DNA from: Microbacterium sp. SORGH_AS_0428
Lineage (GTDB): Bacteria > Actinomycetota > Actinomycetes > Actinomycetales > Microbacteriaceae
NCBI RefSeq assembly: GCF_031453615.1
Contig: NZ_JAVIZT010000001.1
Location: 2,976,001-3,040,000, forward strand
Direction: 5' to 3'
DNA length: 64,000 bases
The position numbers were made by a program, and so were the translations under genes. Under the pieces are notes generated by a model, which saw only the letters and a program-made list of their open reading frames with translations, did no database searches and was not told where the DNA came from. Every line of letters starts with the position of its first letter. Position 1 is the stretch's first letter. Shown piece after piece: positions 29,667-38,832 of this stretch.

Positions 29667-32600
29667 TCAGCCTCCGTTGCTGGGGGGAGTGTTGGGGTCG
29701 GAGGGCGGGGGCGTCTGGGTGCCAGCGCAGCCTCCCCGACCCGTGTCGAGGTTGAGGGAGATGTCCCCGTAGCCGGCGGCCGGGTCGGTGAAGGTGAACG
29801 TCGCCTTCGCCGTCGCTCTCGTGGTGCCGTTCGGAACGATCATCCTGTCGTCTCCCGGCGGGATCTCCTGCGGGAACAGACCGCCGAACGCGCCGTCGCT
29901 GTAGTACTTCGGGGTCGTCGGGTCGATCACGAGCTTTCCGACCGAGCCCGGCTGCTGGTCGATCGTCGCCTTCAGCTCGCTGCCCACGACGCACTGGGTG
30001 ATCCGGGCGTTGCCCACATCCACCTGCTTGGCGCGTGCCGGGTCCGCGGGCTTGATGGTCGCGGGCTGGCCGCAGCGCGACAGGTCGGAGCCCCGCACGC
30101 AGTACTTGACCTGCATCGAGCCCTCCTGGCCCATGGCGGGCTGCTGCCACTGCGTCGACTCGCCCTGGTGGCCGAGGTAGACGGTGTCGAAACCGTTCGC
30201 GTTGGCAACGTCCACGCTGCGCACGAGATACGTGCCATCGCCGTTGCCCCAGCCGTTGGGGATGCTGTAGGTCGGGTTCTGCGGAACCGGAGCGCCCGCC
30301 TGATCCCAGGCCCATCCGTCGGCGGTGGCGCTCTTCGCGGCTCCGAAGCCGTTGCTGACGCAGGCGCCGACGGTGTACTTCTGGTTCTCTTGGAGACCGT
30401 CGATCGTGGCGGAGGTGGAGGTCTGGCCGTTGACTCTGGCCTGCAGATTCTGGCCGTTGCTGTCCACGTCGCACGAGAAGTCGCCGAAGCCGGCCCGGTA
30501 GGCGACGTAGATGATCTCGCGGCCGCGGTTGCTCCCGTTCATGTCGACGTTCGGCCCGGTCACGACCAGTGCGTTCTTCCTCTCGGCGGCGATGGCCACT
30601 CCGTCGGTGCGCGGCAGACCGGCGACCTGGACGCCCACGTTCTTCGTCTGTCCGACCGACCCGCTGCCGTCCGGGGCCGAGTTCGCGCTGTTGGCGGTGA
30701 CGGTGATGGTCGCCTGCCCCACCGGCAGCGTGATGGTCACCTCGGTCGTGTCGCCGCCCGAGCGCGGCACATCGCCGTTGGCCCCCGTGACGGAGTAGGT
30801 GCGGACTTCGGGATCGACGTTCTGGATGCGGATCTTCACCGCGCCCGCGTCGCCCGTCGTGCGCTGCCGGTCGTAGATCGGATCCGCGGTCACGTTGCCG
30901 ACCGCCGGCTGCCGGTACGCCCAGGCCTGCACCGTGACACCCGTCCGCGACTCGCCGACCGTGTTGAACGCGCGGGCCTCGTACGTGCGGCGATCGCCGT
31001 TGCTGGCGACCTGGAAGGGCTCGCACACGCCGGCCGCGGAGCAGGTGGTGACCTGCTGGCCGCCCTGCAGGATGTGGAAGCCCTGCAGTGCGGGGTACGC
31101 GTTGCCCGCGGCCCCCGGCTCGACCCGCAGGGTGATCGTGCGGTCGCCGAAGCCGATCTGGGTGACGTTGTTGGGAGCCTTCGGGTACCCCTGGAGATCC
31201 AGCGTGACCTGGCCGTTGCGGTCGCCCGCCGACTGGCGCCCCTGGGCGTCCTCGACGGTGAAGCCGACCGTGCAGCGCGTGCCGTCGGCATCCGGCGACC
31301 AGTTCGCCTGGATCGCGGTGGAGCTGGCCACGCCGAAGGAGACGCCGGTGCAGCTGCCGCCGGAGGCGCCGCCGACGGCGACGAGCTTGAGGGGCGTGCC
31401 GGGGAGCGGGTTGATCTCGCCGCCCTGACCGATCACGTTGATCGTGCACCCGTTGCCCGACGACTGCGAGCACGACTGGGTGAGCGTCGCGCCCTTCGGC
31501 AGCGTCGAGGGGGCCGGACCCACCTGGAGCGCCAGGGTGGCGGGTCGCACATCGCGATGGCTGGGCAGGGTGACGGTGACCGGCTCCTGACGGCCCGGGC
31601 GTGCCGCATCCCGCGCGGTCACGGTCACCTGCGACCCGGTGGTCTGCACCGTGAACTGATCGCCCGCGTACGAGGTGGCGTACTGCAGGGCGCCCCAGTC
31701 CTCCGTGCCCGCCCACGAGGTCATGTCGCGCAGCTCGAACGTCGCGGAGGAGCCCGGGCTGACCGTGAGGGACGCCGCGCGCAGCTCGGGCTGCGGGTCT
31801 TCGGCGATGACGTCGACGCGGATCGTCAGGTAGGTGTAGGTGTCTTGGCCGACCAGCCGCACCGGAACCGTGCAGCTGTCGGTCCAGGGCGCCCCCGCCC
31901 CCGCGGAGTAGCGGACGGTCGTCCCGGAGGTCAGCGCGCAGGTGGCCTCTGCACGGCCACCGCCCGCGGCGACGCGCGAGGCGTCGATCTCGATGTCGGC
32001 GTTCGGGGGCAGCGCCACCGCGCGCGCGAGGTCCACATCCACCGTGCCGCGCTCATCGACCTGCACCGAGGCGGCCGATGCGCGCAGGGTCAGCTGCAGG
32101 TCGTTCGTCCCCGGCACCTTGAGGAAGCCGTAGGAGGTCACTTCGCTGCCGTCGAAGGCGGTGCCGGTCACCTGGAACGGGATGAGCTCGGTCTTGTCGG
32201 GCAGGCGCCCCGAGATCTTGCGGCCGTCGACGGAGATCCCGGCCGGTTCCCCCCACAGCGACAGCTTCAGCGACGAGACGTCGCCGGCGTTCCAGGAGAC
32301 CTTGCCGGTGAGGACGTCGACGCCGTCCGGGAAGTCCTCCCGCGTCTCGACGGTGAGCGTGGTGTCGCGTACGGCGGGATAGTCGGGCACGGGGTCGCGC
32401 ACGACCTTCAGGACGATGAGGCCGATCGCGGTGTCGCCCTGGGCGTTTCGCACCGTGTACGCGAACGAGTAGGTCCCCAGCTGCGTGCCGGCCTTGAGGC
32501 GCACCTCGTTGTCCTCGACGCCCTGCATCATGGCATCCATCGCGCGGTACTCCTCGGAGCCCACATCCGCGTTGGGTCGCACATCGATCACCTCGAGCGT

Positions 32601-35600
32601 CGTGCCGGAGGGGTCGAGGTCGTTGTCCGCGGGTCGGACGACGGCCTCGGAGTCTGCACCCGCCTGCACCTGGACGTAGTCGCTGTAGGTCACCGGTGCG
32701 GGGCTCGACTCGGCGTCCAGCACGCCGACGCGCACCTCGCCGACCCCGACCGCGCCCAGGGTGTCGCGCACCTGGTACGTGAAGGACACCTGGCCCTTGT
32801 CCCCGGGGGAGCTCGTGTAGATGATCGCGTCGCCCTCGGCGGAGATCGTCGCCGAGCCGCGGCCGGGCTGCGCCGTGATGCGATCCAGCGTCACGGCATC
32901 CCCGTCGGGATCGACGCCGAAGCGGTCGAACGGGATCGACACGGTGGCGCCGCTCAGGACGCGACCGACGAGCGTCCGGGGCACCGGAGCGGAGTTGGAG
33001 TCCTCGGGCAGGACGGTGACGGTCACCTTGGCGGTGTCGGTCATGTCCGGGAAGCCCATGCGGTAGATCGTGTAGCCGAGCGTGTAGGTGCCCGGTTCGC
33101 TGGGCGCGAGATAGCGCAAGAGACGGCCGGTGGCGAAGGCGAGTCCGGTGTTCGACTCGTTCGTGATGGTCGAGGGGTCGATCGCGAACTGCGCGCCGGC
33201 CGGGGCCGTGTCGTTGTCGAGCACGGGGATGTCGATCTGGGCGCCGGCGCGCACGGTGGCCGCGTCGTCCACGGCGATCGGCGGCTCCGCCGTCGGCGCG
33301 GGCAGCAGCACGACCGTGGTCTCACCGGTCGTGGTCGTGTAGCCGTTGCCGGTACCGTCCGACACCGTGTAGGTGACCACGCCGAGCGTTCCCGGCTGCG
33401 CGTTGTCGGTGGAGCCCGCGACACGCAGCATGCTCTGGCCGACGAGGTCCACGCTCAGCGACGCGCTCGGGTCGGGGGTGACGACGACGTCGCTGGCCAG
33501 GAGCACGAGACCCGCGGGGTTCGACACCGGCGAGATCACGTCGATGGTCGAGTCCTCACCGGGGCGCACGAAGGCCGTGAGGGGAGGCGTGGAGATCTGC
33601 GTGGCAGCGGGATCGACGATGGTCACCCTGACGGTCCCGGTCGCCTCGGCGAGCGAGTCGGCGACCGTGTACTGCACCAGATACGAGCCGGGGTTGGCGG
33701 CGGCGAAGACGAAGGTGCCGGCGACGCTGTTGACGGTGATCTGGGCCGCGGCGTCCGTGATCGAGTTGGCGCTGCGCATGGTGATGGCGCCGTTCACGCC
33801 TGTCACGTGCGGGCGCACATCGATCGTGGTGGGAGCTGCGATCGTGCCCACGGCGGCGAACGAGGCCGCCGTCAGCTGGGGGCTCGGGGTGATCGCGATC
33901 TCGAGAGGCTTCTCCGTCGACAGCCCCCTCGCGTCGGTGACCGTCACGAGGATCGTGACCGACTGGGCGTCGGCCTGGTTGGGGTTGGGGTGCTGGAAGG
34001 TGATCGTGCCCTGCGGGTCGAGGGCGACGGAACCGATGCCGCTCTGGTTCACCGCCGAAGAGATGTAGAGCGGATCGCCGTCCGGGTCGACCCAGCCCTC
34101 GAGCACGTTCACCGACACGGTGCCGCCGGGCACGACCTGCGGCGAAGGCCAGGTCGCGAGGCACGCCTCGACGCCGCACCACGCCGGCGCGCTGTTCGCC
34201 CCGGGCGGCGACACGGTCAGCGTCACGGTCGCCGGTTGCGAGGTGAGCCCGTCGGTCGTCGTGCCGTCCGTGATCCGGTACCGGAAGGTCGCCGATCCAC
34301 TCGCCTCCGGGGACACGCGCACGACGAGCTCCTGCTGCTCGTTCGAGACCGAGACGGTTCCGAACGCGGGATCGAGGCCCTCGACGGATGCGGCCACGAT
34401 ACTCAGCACGTCCTCGTTCGGATCGTGGTCGTTGAGCAGGACGGGCAGGACGGCGCTGCGGCCGGCGCGCACCCCGAACGCATCGTCGACGGCGACGGGC
34501 GGCTTCGGATCGATCACGCGCTCGGCCTGGATGTCCTCCTGCTGCTGGGTGGGCACATCCTGGTCGGAATCCCACTGCTGCGAGGACGGCACGAGAGCGC
34601 CGTTCGGAAGCGTCCAGACCCAGCCGGAACGCGTCTCGTTCAGGATCATGCGCGAGCCGTTGCTCAGGAACTCCGGCGCGACCTCGTCGCCGAGCGAGCC
34701 CCCGGCGTAGTCCAGGTCGCTCTGTCCCGCATCCGAGGACCACAGCGTTCCCTGCGCCTGGCTGTTGGGCAGCCACGCCGCGTACATCACGCCCTTCGCC
34801 TCGGCCGGCGCCGCGGGGGTTCCCTGCGCGGCGTCGACGACGCGCTCGGGACCCGAGCCGTCGATGGGCACGGAGACGAGTCCTGTCGTGTCCGCGACAT
34901 AGACCTGGTCGCGCGACGAGCCCGACTTCTGCAGCACCCCGCCGATCGTCCCGGTCTCCAGGGGCTGATCGCGCCCGCGCAGCCAGAGCAGGCCCGAGTC
35001 GGGCTCCAGGAGTGCCCAGGTGGTGCCCACCGCGCTGAGAGTCGCGGATGCGGGGGCGTCGGACACCGTGTCCGAGCCCTCGATCTTGCCCGTGCGGGCG
35101 TCGGCGCGCACCACGCGCTCCTCGGCGGAGGAGTAGGCGTAGACGATTCCGTCGACGCCGACCGCGATGCTGTCGGCAACGAAGACGGGGCGTTCCTCTC
35201 CTTCCGCGACCTCCGTCTGGGCGTACGGGTCGACGGGCACGGTGCTGCTCGGCGAGGCGAGCGAGCCCGCGAAGACGGCGCCGTTGTCCGTGCGGTAGGC
35301 GATCGTGTCGCCGGTGGAGACGACATCGACCGTGCCGGGCGGAGTGTTCTGGAACGCATCCTCCGCGTCGGCGTTCAGATCGGCGGGCATCGCCATGTCG
35401 ACGTCCGCGAAGCGGGTGTCGCCCTCCGCGTACACCAGCAGTCGGTCTGCGTTCTGCACGAGCGCGCTGGGGTTCTCCACCTGCTTGACCGTGTCGATCT
35501 CACCGACGGTCGTGTTCACGCGGGCATAGCGCCGGCCCTCGCCGGACTGCATCGCCCAGATCGTGCCGTCGTCGGGCGGAGTCTGCTGGGCGTCGAAACC

Positions 35601-35708
35601 GGGCCACACCACGGCGAGCGTCGTGACGATGGCCAGCACGGCGGCGACGGAGCCGCCGATGATCCAGCCGCGGCGATCGGCGAGCGGGGTGCGGGGGGCC
35701 TCGGCCAT
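29667..35708 (-). CDS. Giant membrane-anchored Ig-like/cadherin-like/FN3 surface protein
   Basis: A 2013-residue protein. It has a short cytoplasmic N-terminus, one transmembrane segment (about 15-35) and the rest outside. Residues about 40-390 form repeated strand units that may be a propeller (VAEGEERPVFVADSIAVGVD region). From about residue 400 there are at least five Ig/cadherin-like modules with the turn NDHDP, NDTAP or DPDGD (near residues 401, 525, 808, 908 and 1004). The last third holds FN3-like modules (TITLRVEPGAAG). The C-terminus is Pro-rich (PPPSDPNTPPSNGG) with no sorting signal, so anchoring is by the N-terminal helix. It starts one base after the kinase stop. A surface sensor or adhesive role for the adjacent kinase, which has no ectodomain, is plausible but inferred. 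Confidence 0.85.
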   Translation of the reverse strand: MAEAPRTPLADRRGWIIGGSVAAVLAIVTTLAVVWPGFDAQQTPPDDGTIWAMQSGEGRRYARVNTTVGEIDTVKQVENPSALVQNADRLLVYAEGDTRFADVDMAMPADLNADAEDAFQNTPPGTVDVVSTGDTIAYRTDNGAVFAGSLASPSSTVPVDPYAQTEVAEGEERPVFVADSIAVGVDGIVYAYSSAEERVVRADARTGKIEGSDTVSDAPASATLSAVGTTWALLEPDSGLLWLRGRDQPLETGTIGGVLQKSGSSRDQVYVADTTGLVSVPIDGSGPERVVDAAQGTPAAPAEAKGVMYAAWLPNSQAQGTLWSSDAGQSDLDYAGGSLGDEVAPEFLSNGSRMILNETRSGWVWTLPNGALVPSSQQWDSDQDVPTQQQEDIQAERVIDPKPPVAVDDAFGVRAGRSAVLPVLLNDHDPNEDVLSIVAASVEGLDPAFGTVSVSNEQQELVVRVSPEASGSATFRYRITDGTTTDGLTSQPATVTLTVSPPGANSAPAWCGVEACLATWPSPQVVPGGTVSVNVLEGWVDPDGDPLYISSAVNQSGIGSVALDPQGTITFQHPNPNQADAQSVTILVTVTDARGLSTEKPLEIAITPSPQLTAASFAAVGTIAAPTTIDVRPHVTGVNGAITMRSANSITDAAAQITVNSVAGTFVFAAANPGSYLVQYTVADSLAEATGTVRVTIVDPAATQISTPPLTAFVRPGEDSTIDVISPVSNPAGLVLLASDVVVTPDPSASLSVDLVGQSMLRVAGSTDNAQPGTLGVVTYTVSDGTGNGYTTTTGETTVVLLPAPTAEPPIAVDDAATVRAGAQIDIPVLDNDTAPAGAQFAIDPSTITNESNTGLAFATGRLLRYLAPSEPGTYTLGYTIYRMGFPDMTDTAKVTVTVLPEDSNSAPVPRTLVGRVLSGATVSIPFDRFGVDPDGDAVTLDRITAQPGRGSATISAEGDAIIYTSSPGDKGQVSFTYQVRDTLGAVGVGEVRVGVLDAESSPAPVTYSDYVQVQAGADSEAVVRPADNDLDPSGTTLEVIDVRPNADVGSEEYRAMDAMMQGVEDNEVRLKAGTQLGTYSFAYTVRNAQGDTAIGLIVLKVVRDPVPDYPAVRDTTLTVETREDFPDGVDVLTGKVSWNAGDVSSLKLSLWGEPAGISVDGRKISGRLPDKTELIPFQVTGTAFDGSEVTSYGFLKVPGTNDLQLTLRASAASVQVDERGTVDVDLARAVALPPNADIEIDASRVAAGGGRAEATCALTSGTTVRYSAGAGAPWTDSCTVPVRLVGQDTYTYLTIRVDVIAEDPQPELRAASLTVSPGSSATFELRDMTSWAGTEDWGALQYATSYAGDQFTVQTTGSQVTVTARDAARPGRQEPVTVTLPSHRDVRPATLALQVGPAPSTLPKGATLTQSCSQSSGNGCTINVIGQGGEINPLPGTPLKLVAVGGASGGSCTGVSFGVASSTAIQANWSPDADGTRCTVGFTVEDAQGRQSAGDRNGQVTLDLQGYPKAPNNVTQIGFGDRTITLRVEPGAAGNAYPALQGFHILQGGQQVTTCSAAGVCEPFQVASNGDRRTYEARAFNTVGESRTGVTVQAWAYRQPAVGNVTADPIYDRQRTTGDAGAVKIRIQNVDPEVRTYSVTGANGDVPRSGGDTTEVTITLPVGQATITVTANSANSAPDGSGSVGQTKNVGVQVAGLPRTDGVAIAAERKNALVVTGPNVDMNGSNRGREIIYVAYRAGFGDFSCDVDSNGQNLQARVNGQTSTSATIDGLQENQKYTVGACVSNGFGAAKSATADGWAWDQAGAPVPQNPTYSIPNGWGNGDGTYLVRSVDVANANGFDTVYLGHQGESTQWQQPAMGQEGSMQVKYCVRGSDLSRCGQPATIKPADPARAKQVDVGNARITQCVVGSELKATIDQQPGSVGKLVIDPTTPKYYSDGAFGGLFPQEIPPGDDRMIVPNGTTRATAKATFTFTDPAAGYGDISLNLDTGRGGCAGTQTPPPSDPNTPPSNGG

Positions 35709-35709
35709 C

Positions 35710-36849
35710 TCAGGCTCCTCCGAGGACGAGGACGGTCACGAGCACCGCTGCCGCCGCGACGACGACGGCGCCGCCCACGAGCAGGGCGATCATGCCGCCG
35801 GACAGGCGGCGTCCGCGCGGCGCCGCCCCGGCGAGGACCGTGCCCTCGTCGGGGCGGCGACCGCCGCGGTCGCGGGAGCGCACCGGCCGGCGCGATTCGT
35901 ACTGGACGTTGGGGCGCACGGGGCCGCGAGCGCGATCATCGGCGAAGTTCACCGGGGTTCCGGCGGAGGCCCACTCGTCCACGGCGACTTCCATCGGAGT
36001 GTGCGGCAGGCCGAGCTCGTGCTGGATGAGCTGCAGCTCGTAGGCGAACTGGGCGGCCGAGGGGTGGCGGCCGGCGGGGTCGCGATTCATCGAGCGCGAC
36101 AGCACGGCTTCGAGGCTCGCGGGGACGTCGGCCCGGCCGATGGGGGTGTAGGCGGCGCGGCGGATGCGGGCCTTGAGCTGGTCGCGGCCGTTCTGGCCGC
36201 TCCCGGGGCGCTCGAAGGGACTGCGTCCCGCCAGCAGGGAGTACACGGTGGCCCCCAGCGCCCAGACCTCGGCGGGGACGGAGCCCGCGATCCTCTCGTC
36301 GATGATCTCGGGCGCGCTCCACGGCACGGACATGGCGAACACTTCGTCGTCGCCGCGTCCGCCGACGGCGGTGGCGATGCCGAAATCGGCGAGGACGGGA
36401 GCGCCGAAGGCCGTCACCAGCAGGTTCGAGGGCTTGATGTCGCGGTGCAGCAGACCCGAGCGGTGCGCCGTCTCCAGTGCGGAGCCGATCCGGATGCCGG
36501 CCTGGAGCACCTCCGCCAGCGGGATCTCCTCGCGTCGATAGCGGGAGCCGAGAGATCCGGGGCAGTACTCCATGACGAGATAGGGGCGTCCGTCGGACGA
36601 GATGCTCGCCTGGTAGATGGTGAGGATCGACGGATGCGCGCTCAAGCGCGCCATCACATCGGCCTCCGCGTTGAACATGCGCAGCAGGCCGTCGTCGACG
36701 ATGTCCTCGAGGAGCACTTTGACGGCGACCGGGCGGCGCGGCATGTCCTGCTCGAACAGGAAGACGTCGGCGAAACCACCGGTGCCGAGAGGGCGGACGT
36801 AGGTGAAGCCGGGAAGGACGGGCGGTGCCGCGGGCAGTCTCTGCGCCAC
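35710..36849 (-). CDS. Membrane Ser/Thr protein kinase without extracellular sensor domain
   Basis: A 379-residue kinase. Residues 15-275 form the catalytic domain: Gly-loop LGTGGFADVF (21-30), Lys44 in VAVKVL, HRDIKPSN (Asp137), DFG at 155-157, and APE at 179-181. The activation loop has few threonines (T160), unlike PknB. A basic juxtamembrane stretch includes DEGTVLAG (Thr337), close to the threonine motif of the scaffold protein encoded at the end of the operon. One transmembrane helix (about 352-376) ends only three residues before the C-terminus, so nothing is exposed outside. The start GTG 36849 has AAAGGGGGA seven bases upstream. It heads the eight-gene operon; the frame remains open far upstream but antisense to other genes. 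Confidence 0.92.
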   Translation of the reverse strand: MAQRLPAAPPVLPGFTYVRPLGTGGFADVFLFEQDMPRRPVAVKVLLEDIVDDGLLRMFNAEADVMARLSAHPSILTIYQASISSDGRPYLVMEYCPGSLGSRYRREEIPLAEVLQAGIRIGSALETAHRSGLLHRDIKPSNLLVTAFGAPVLADFGIATAVGGRGDDEVFAMSVPWSAPEIIDERIAGSVPAEVWALGATVYSLLAGRSPFERPGSGQNGRDQLKARIRRAAYTPIGRADVPASLEAVLSRSMNRDPAGRHPSAAQFAYELQLIQHELGLPHTPMEVAVDEWASAGTPVNFADDRARGPVRPNVQYESRRPVRSRDRGGRRPDEGTVLAGAAPRGRRLSGGMIALLVGGAVVVAAAAVLVTVLVLGGA

Positions 36850-36864
36850 CGGCGTCCCCCTTTC

Positions 36865-36894
36865 CGCGTACGACGTGCACACCCGACGTACGCG
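36865..36894. promoter_or_regulatory. Inverted repeat in the leader of the kinase operon
   Basis: CGCGTACG (36865-36872) and CGTACGCG (36887-36894) are perfect complements separated by 14 bases. The nearer arm is 15 bases upstream of the kinase start, and its ribosome-binding site lies between. It may be a regulator site or an RNA hairpin. I see no convincing -10/-35 pair for this operon in the remaining intergenic sequence. Confidence 0.45.
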
Positions 36895-36951
36895 CGGGAC
36901 TCTGCCGAACCTTCCTATCACAGCGTCGTGGCCGCATCCGATTCGGAAACC

Positions 36952-36957
36952 TACGCT
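36952..36957 (+). promoter_or_regulatory. Leaderless -10 element of the DUF255 gene
   Basis: TACGCT, six-base spacer, then ATG 36964; no Shine-Dalgarno sequence. Confidence 0.55.
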
Positions 36958-36963
36958 TGACAC

Positions 36964-38811
36964 ATGTCCTCCGAACTGTCCCGAGCGGCGAGCCCGTACC
37001 TCCGTCAGCACGCGGAGCAGCCGGTGGCGTGGCACGCGTGGGGCGAGGCCGCTTTCGCCGAGGCGCGACGGCGCGACGTGCCGGTCATGGTGTCGATCGG
37101 CTACGCCACGTGCCACTGGTGCCACGTCATGGCGGCGGAGTCCTTCTCCGACCCCGGCATCGCGGCGCGCCTGAACCGGACCATGGTCTCGGTCAAGGTG
37201 GACCGTGAGGAGCATCCCGAGGTCGATGCGGTGTTCCTCGCCGCCGCCGCGGCGTTCACCCCGCATCTCGGCTGGCCGCTGACGGTCTTCACGACCCCCG
37301 AGGGCCAGCCCTTCTTCGCCGGGACCTACTGGCCTCCGACGGCGCGGGGCCGGCTTCCCGGGTTCGCCGACGTCATCGACGCCGTCGATCACGCGTGGCG
37401 CGAACGCCGGGAGGCGGTGGCCGAGACCTCCGGTGCGCTCCAGCGCGCGCTCGACGCGGCGGCGCGCGAGAGAGGTGACGAGGCGCTCGATCCCGCATGG
37501 CCCACCGCCGAGGTCCGCGGGCAGCTCGCTGCGCGCATCGCGGCGCGCGAGGATCCCGAGTTCGGCGGCTTCGCTCCAGCGGGAGCGGATGCGGCCACCC
37601 CCAAGTTCCCGGTGTGGCCGGTGCTGCGTTTCCTGCAGACCGAACCCGACGAGGCGTCGCGGTCGCTCGCGGAGCGCACCCTCGACCGCATGGCCCGCTC
37701 GCCGCTGCGCGACGCGGACGGCGGATTCTTCCGATACGCCACACGCCGCGACTGGAGCGTGCCCCACTACGAGCGCATGCTCACCGACAACGCCGGTCTC
37801 ATCCAGGTCGCCCTCGCCGCTGGGCGCGCCGACATCGCCTCCGCCGCGGCGGGATTCCTCGTCGACACGCTCCAGCTCCCCTCCGGCGGATTCGCCGCCG
37901 CGCAGGACTCCGAATCCTTGATCGACGGCGAGCGCAGCGAGGGCGGGTTCTATCAGCGCGCTCTCGACGAACGGAGCGCGCTGGAGCCGCCGCGCATCGA
38001 TGACAAGCTCGTCACCGGATGGAATGGCCTCGCCGTCGGGGCGCTCGCCGCGACGGGTGCACGCCTCGCACGCGCAGACCTCATGGACGCAGCCGTGCGC
38101 GCCGCCCTCGCCGTCGAGGAGTCGAACCTCGCCGACGACGGGACCCTGCGTCGGGCCTCCCTGGACGAGATCCTCTCCGGTGCGCCGGCGACGCTCGAGG
38201 ACTACGGCGCTCTCGCCCAGGGTCTCGCCGTGCTCGCGATGGCCTCGGGATGTGTCGCCTATGCCGTCCAGGCGCGCCGGCTCGTCGACCTGTGCTGGCC
38301 GACCGAGGAGGCGGCGGTCGTACCCGGCGGGCGCGACAGTGTGCTGGCGGCTCTGGGGGCGCCCGAGGTCGACGACGCCGACACCGACCGTCCCTCGGGT
38401 GCGGCCTCGCTCGCCGAAGCCTCTCTCACCCTGTGGCGTCTGGGGGCGGGGGAGCGGTACCGGCGGCGAGCCCGCACGATCGTGGCGGCGCGCGCGACAC
38501 GCGCCGTCGAGGACCCGTTCTCGCACGCCGCCGTGCTGCGCGTTGCGGCGTTGCTGGAGGGCTCCGGGCGCCAGATCGTGGTGGTGGCCGACAGCGACGA
38601 CGATCCGCTCGCCCGAGCCGCCCACGCGACGGGAGCCGACGTCGTCGTGCGGGTGAGCGAGCCGGATGCGGTCGCGTGGACCGAGGCCGGGTTCTCGCTG
38701 TTCGCCGGCCGCACCGCAGCCGACGGACGGCCCACGGCGTACGACTGCCGGGAGTTCGTGTGCCGACTGCCCATCCACGACGCGGGCGGTTTCTCCGAGC
38801 CGGAGGCCTGA
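36964..38811 (+). CDS. DUF255 thioredoxin-fold protein (YyaL / SSP411 family)
   Basis: A 615-residue protein. The N-terminal thioredoxin-like domain (residues 1-165) has the family signatures [29 protein letters not shown] (Cys50 and Cys53), and [12 protein letters not shown]. It continues into a long alpha/alpha barrel-like region resembling six-hairpin glycosidases ([36 protein letters not shown]). The family is widespread in bacteria and animals, and its biochemical role is unsettled (redox or sugar-related). Length is slightly below the usual 650-700. The gene appears to be the first of a short unit with the MarR gene, though that gene also has its own promoter-like element. The start ATG is leaderless. 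Confidence 0.88.
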   Translation: MSSELSRAASPYLRQHAEQPVAWHAWGEAAFAEARRRDVPVMVSIGYATCHWCHVMAAESFSDPGIAARLNRTMVSVKVDREEHPEVDAVFLAAAAAFTPHLGWPLTVFTTPEGQPFFAGTYWPPTARGRLPGFADVIDAVDHAWRERREAVAETSGALQRALDAAARERGDEALDPAWPTAEVRGQLAARIAAREDPEFGGFAPAGADAATPKFPVWPVLRFLQTEPDEASRSLAERTLDRMARSPLRDADGGFFRYATRRDWSVPHYERMLTDNAGLIQVALAAGRADIASAAAGFLVDTLQLPSGGFAAAQDSESLIDGERSEGGFYQRALDERSALEPPRIDDKLVTGWNGLAVGALAATGARLARADLMDAAVRAALAVEESNLADDGTLRRASLDEILSGAPATLEDYGALAQGLAVLAMASGCVAYAVQARRLVDLCWPTEEAAVVPGGRDSVLAALGAPEVDDADTDRPSGAASLAEASLTLWRLGAGERYRRRARTIVAARATRAVEDPFSHAAVLRVAALLEGSGRQIVVVADSDDDPLARAAHATGADVVVRVSEPDAVAWTEAGFSLFAGRTAADGRPTAYDCREFVCRLPIHDAGGFSEPEA

Positions 38812-38819
38812 ACTCGCCC

Positions 38820-38825
38820 TATCAT
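38820..38825 (+). promoter_or_regulatory. Leaderless -10 element of the MarR gene
   Basis: TATCAT, seven-base spacer, then ATG 38833; no Shine-Dalgarno sequence. Confidence 0.5.
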
Positions 38826-38832
38826 CGAGAGC

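Noticed and set aside
29577-36029. 2150-codon open frame on the plus strand
   Set aside because: It is antisense to the Ig-like giant gene and arises from strong third-position GC bias. The predicted protein is Arg/Val/Gly/Asp-rich without domains, while the minus-strand frame has clear Ig and FN3 modules.
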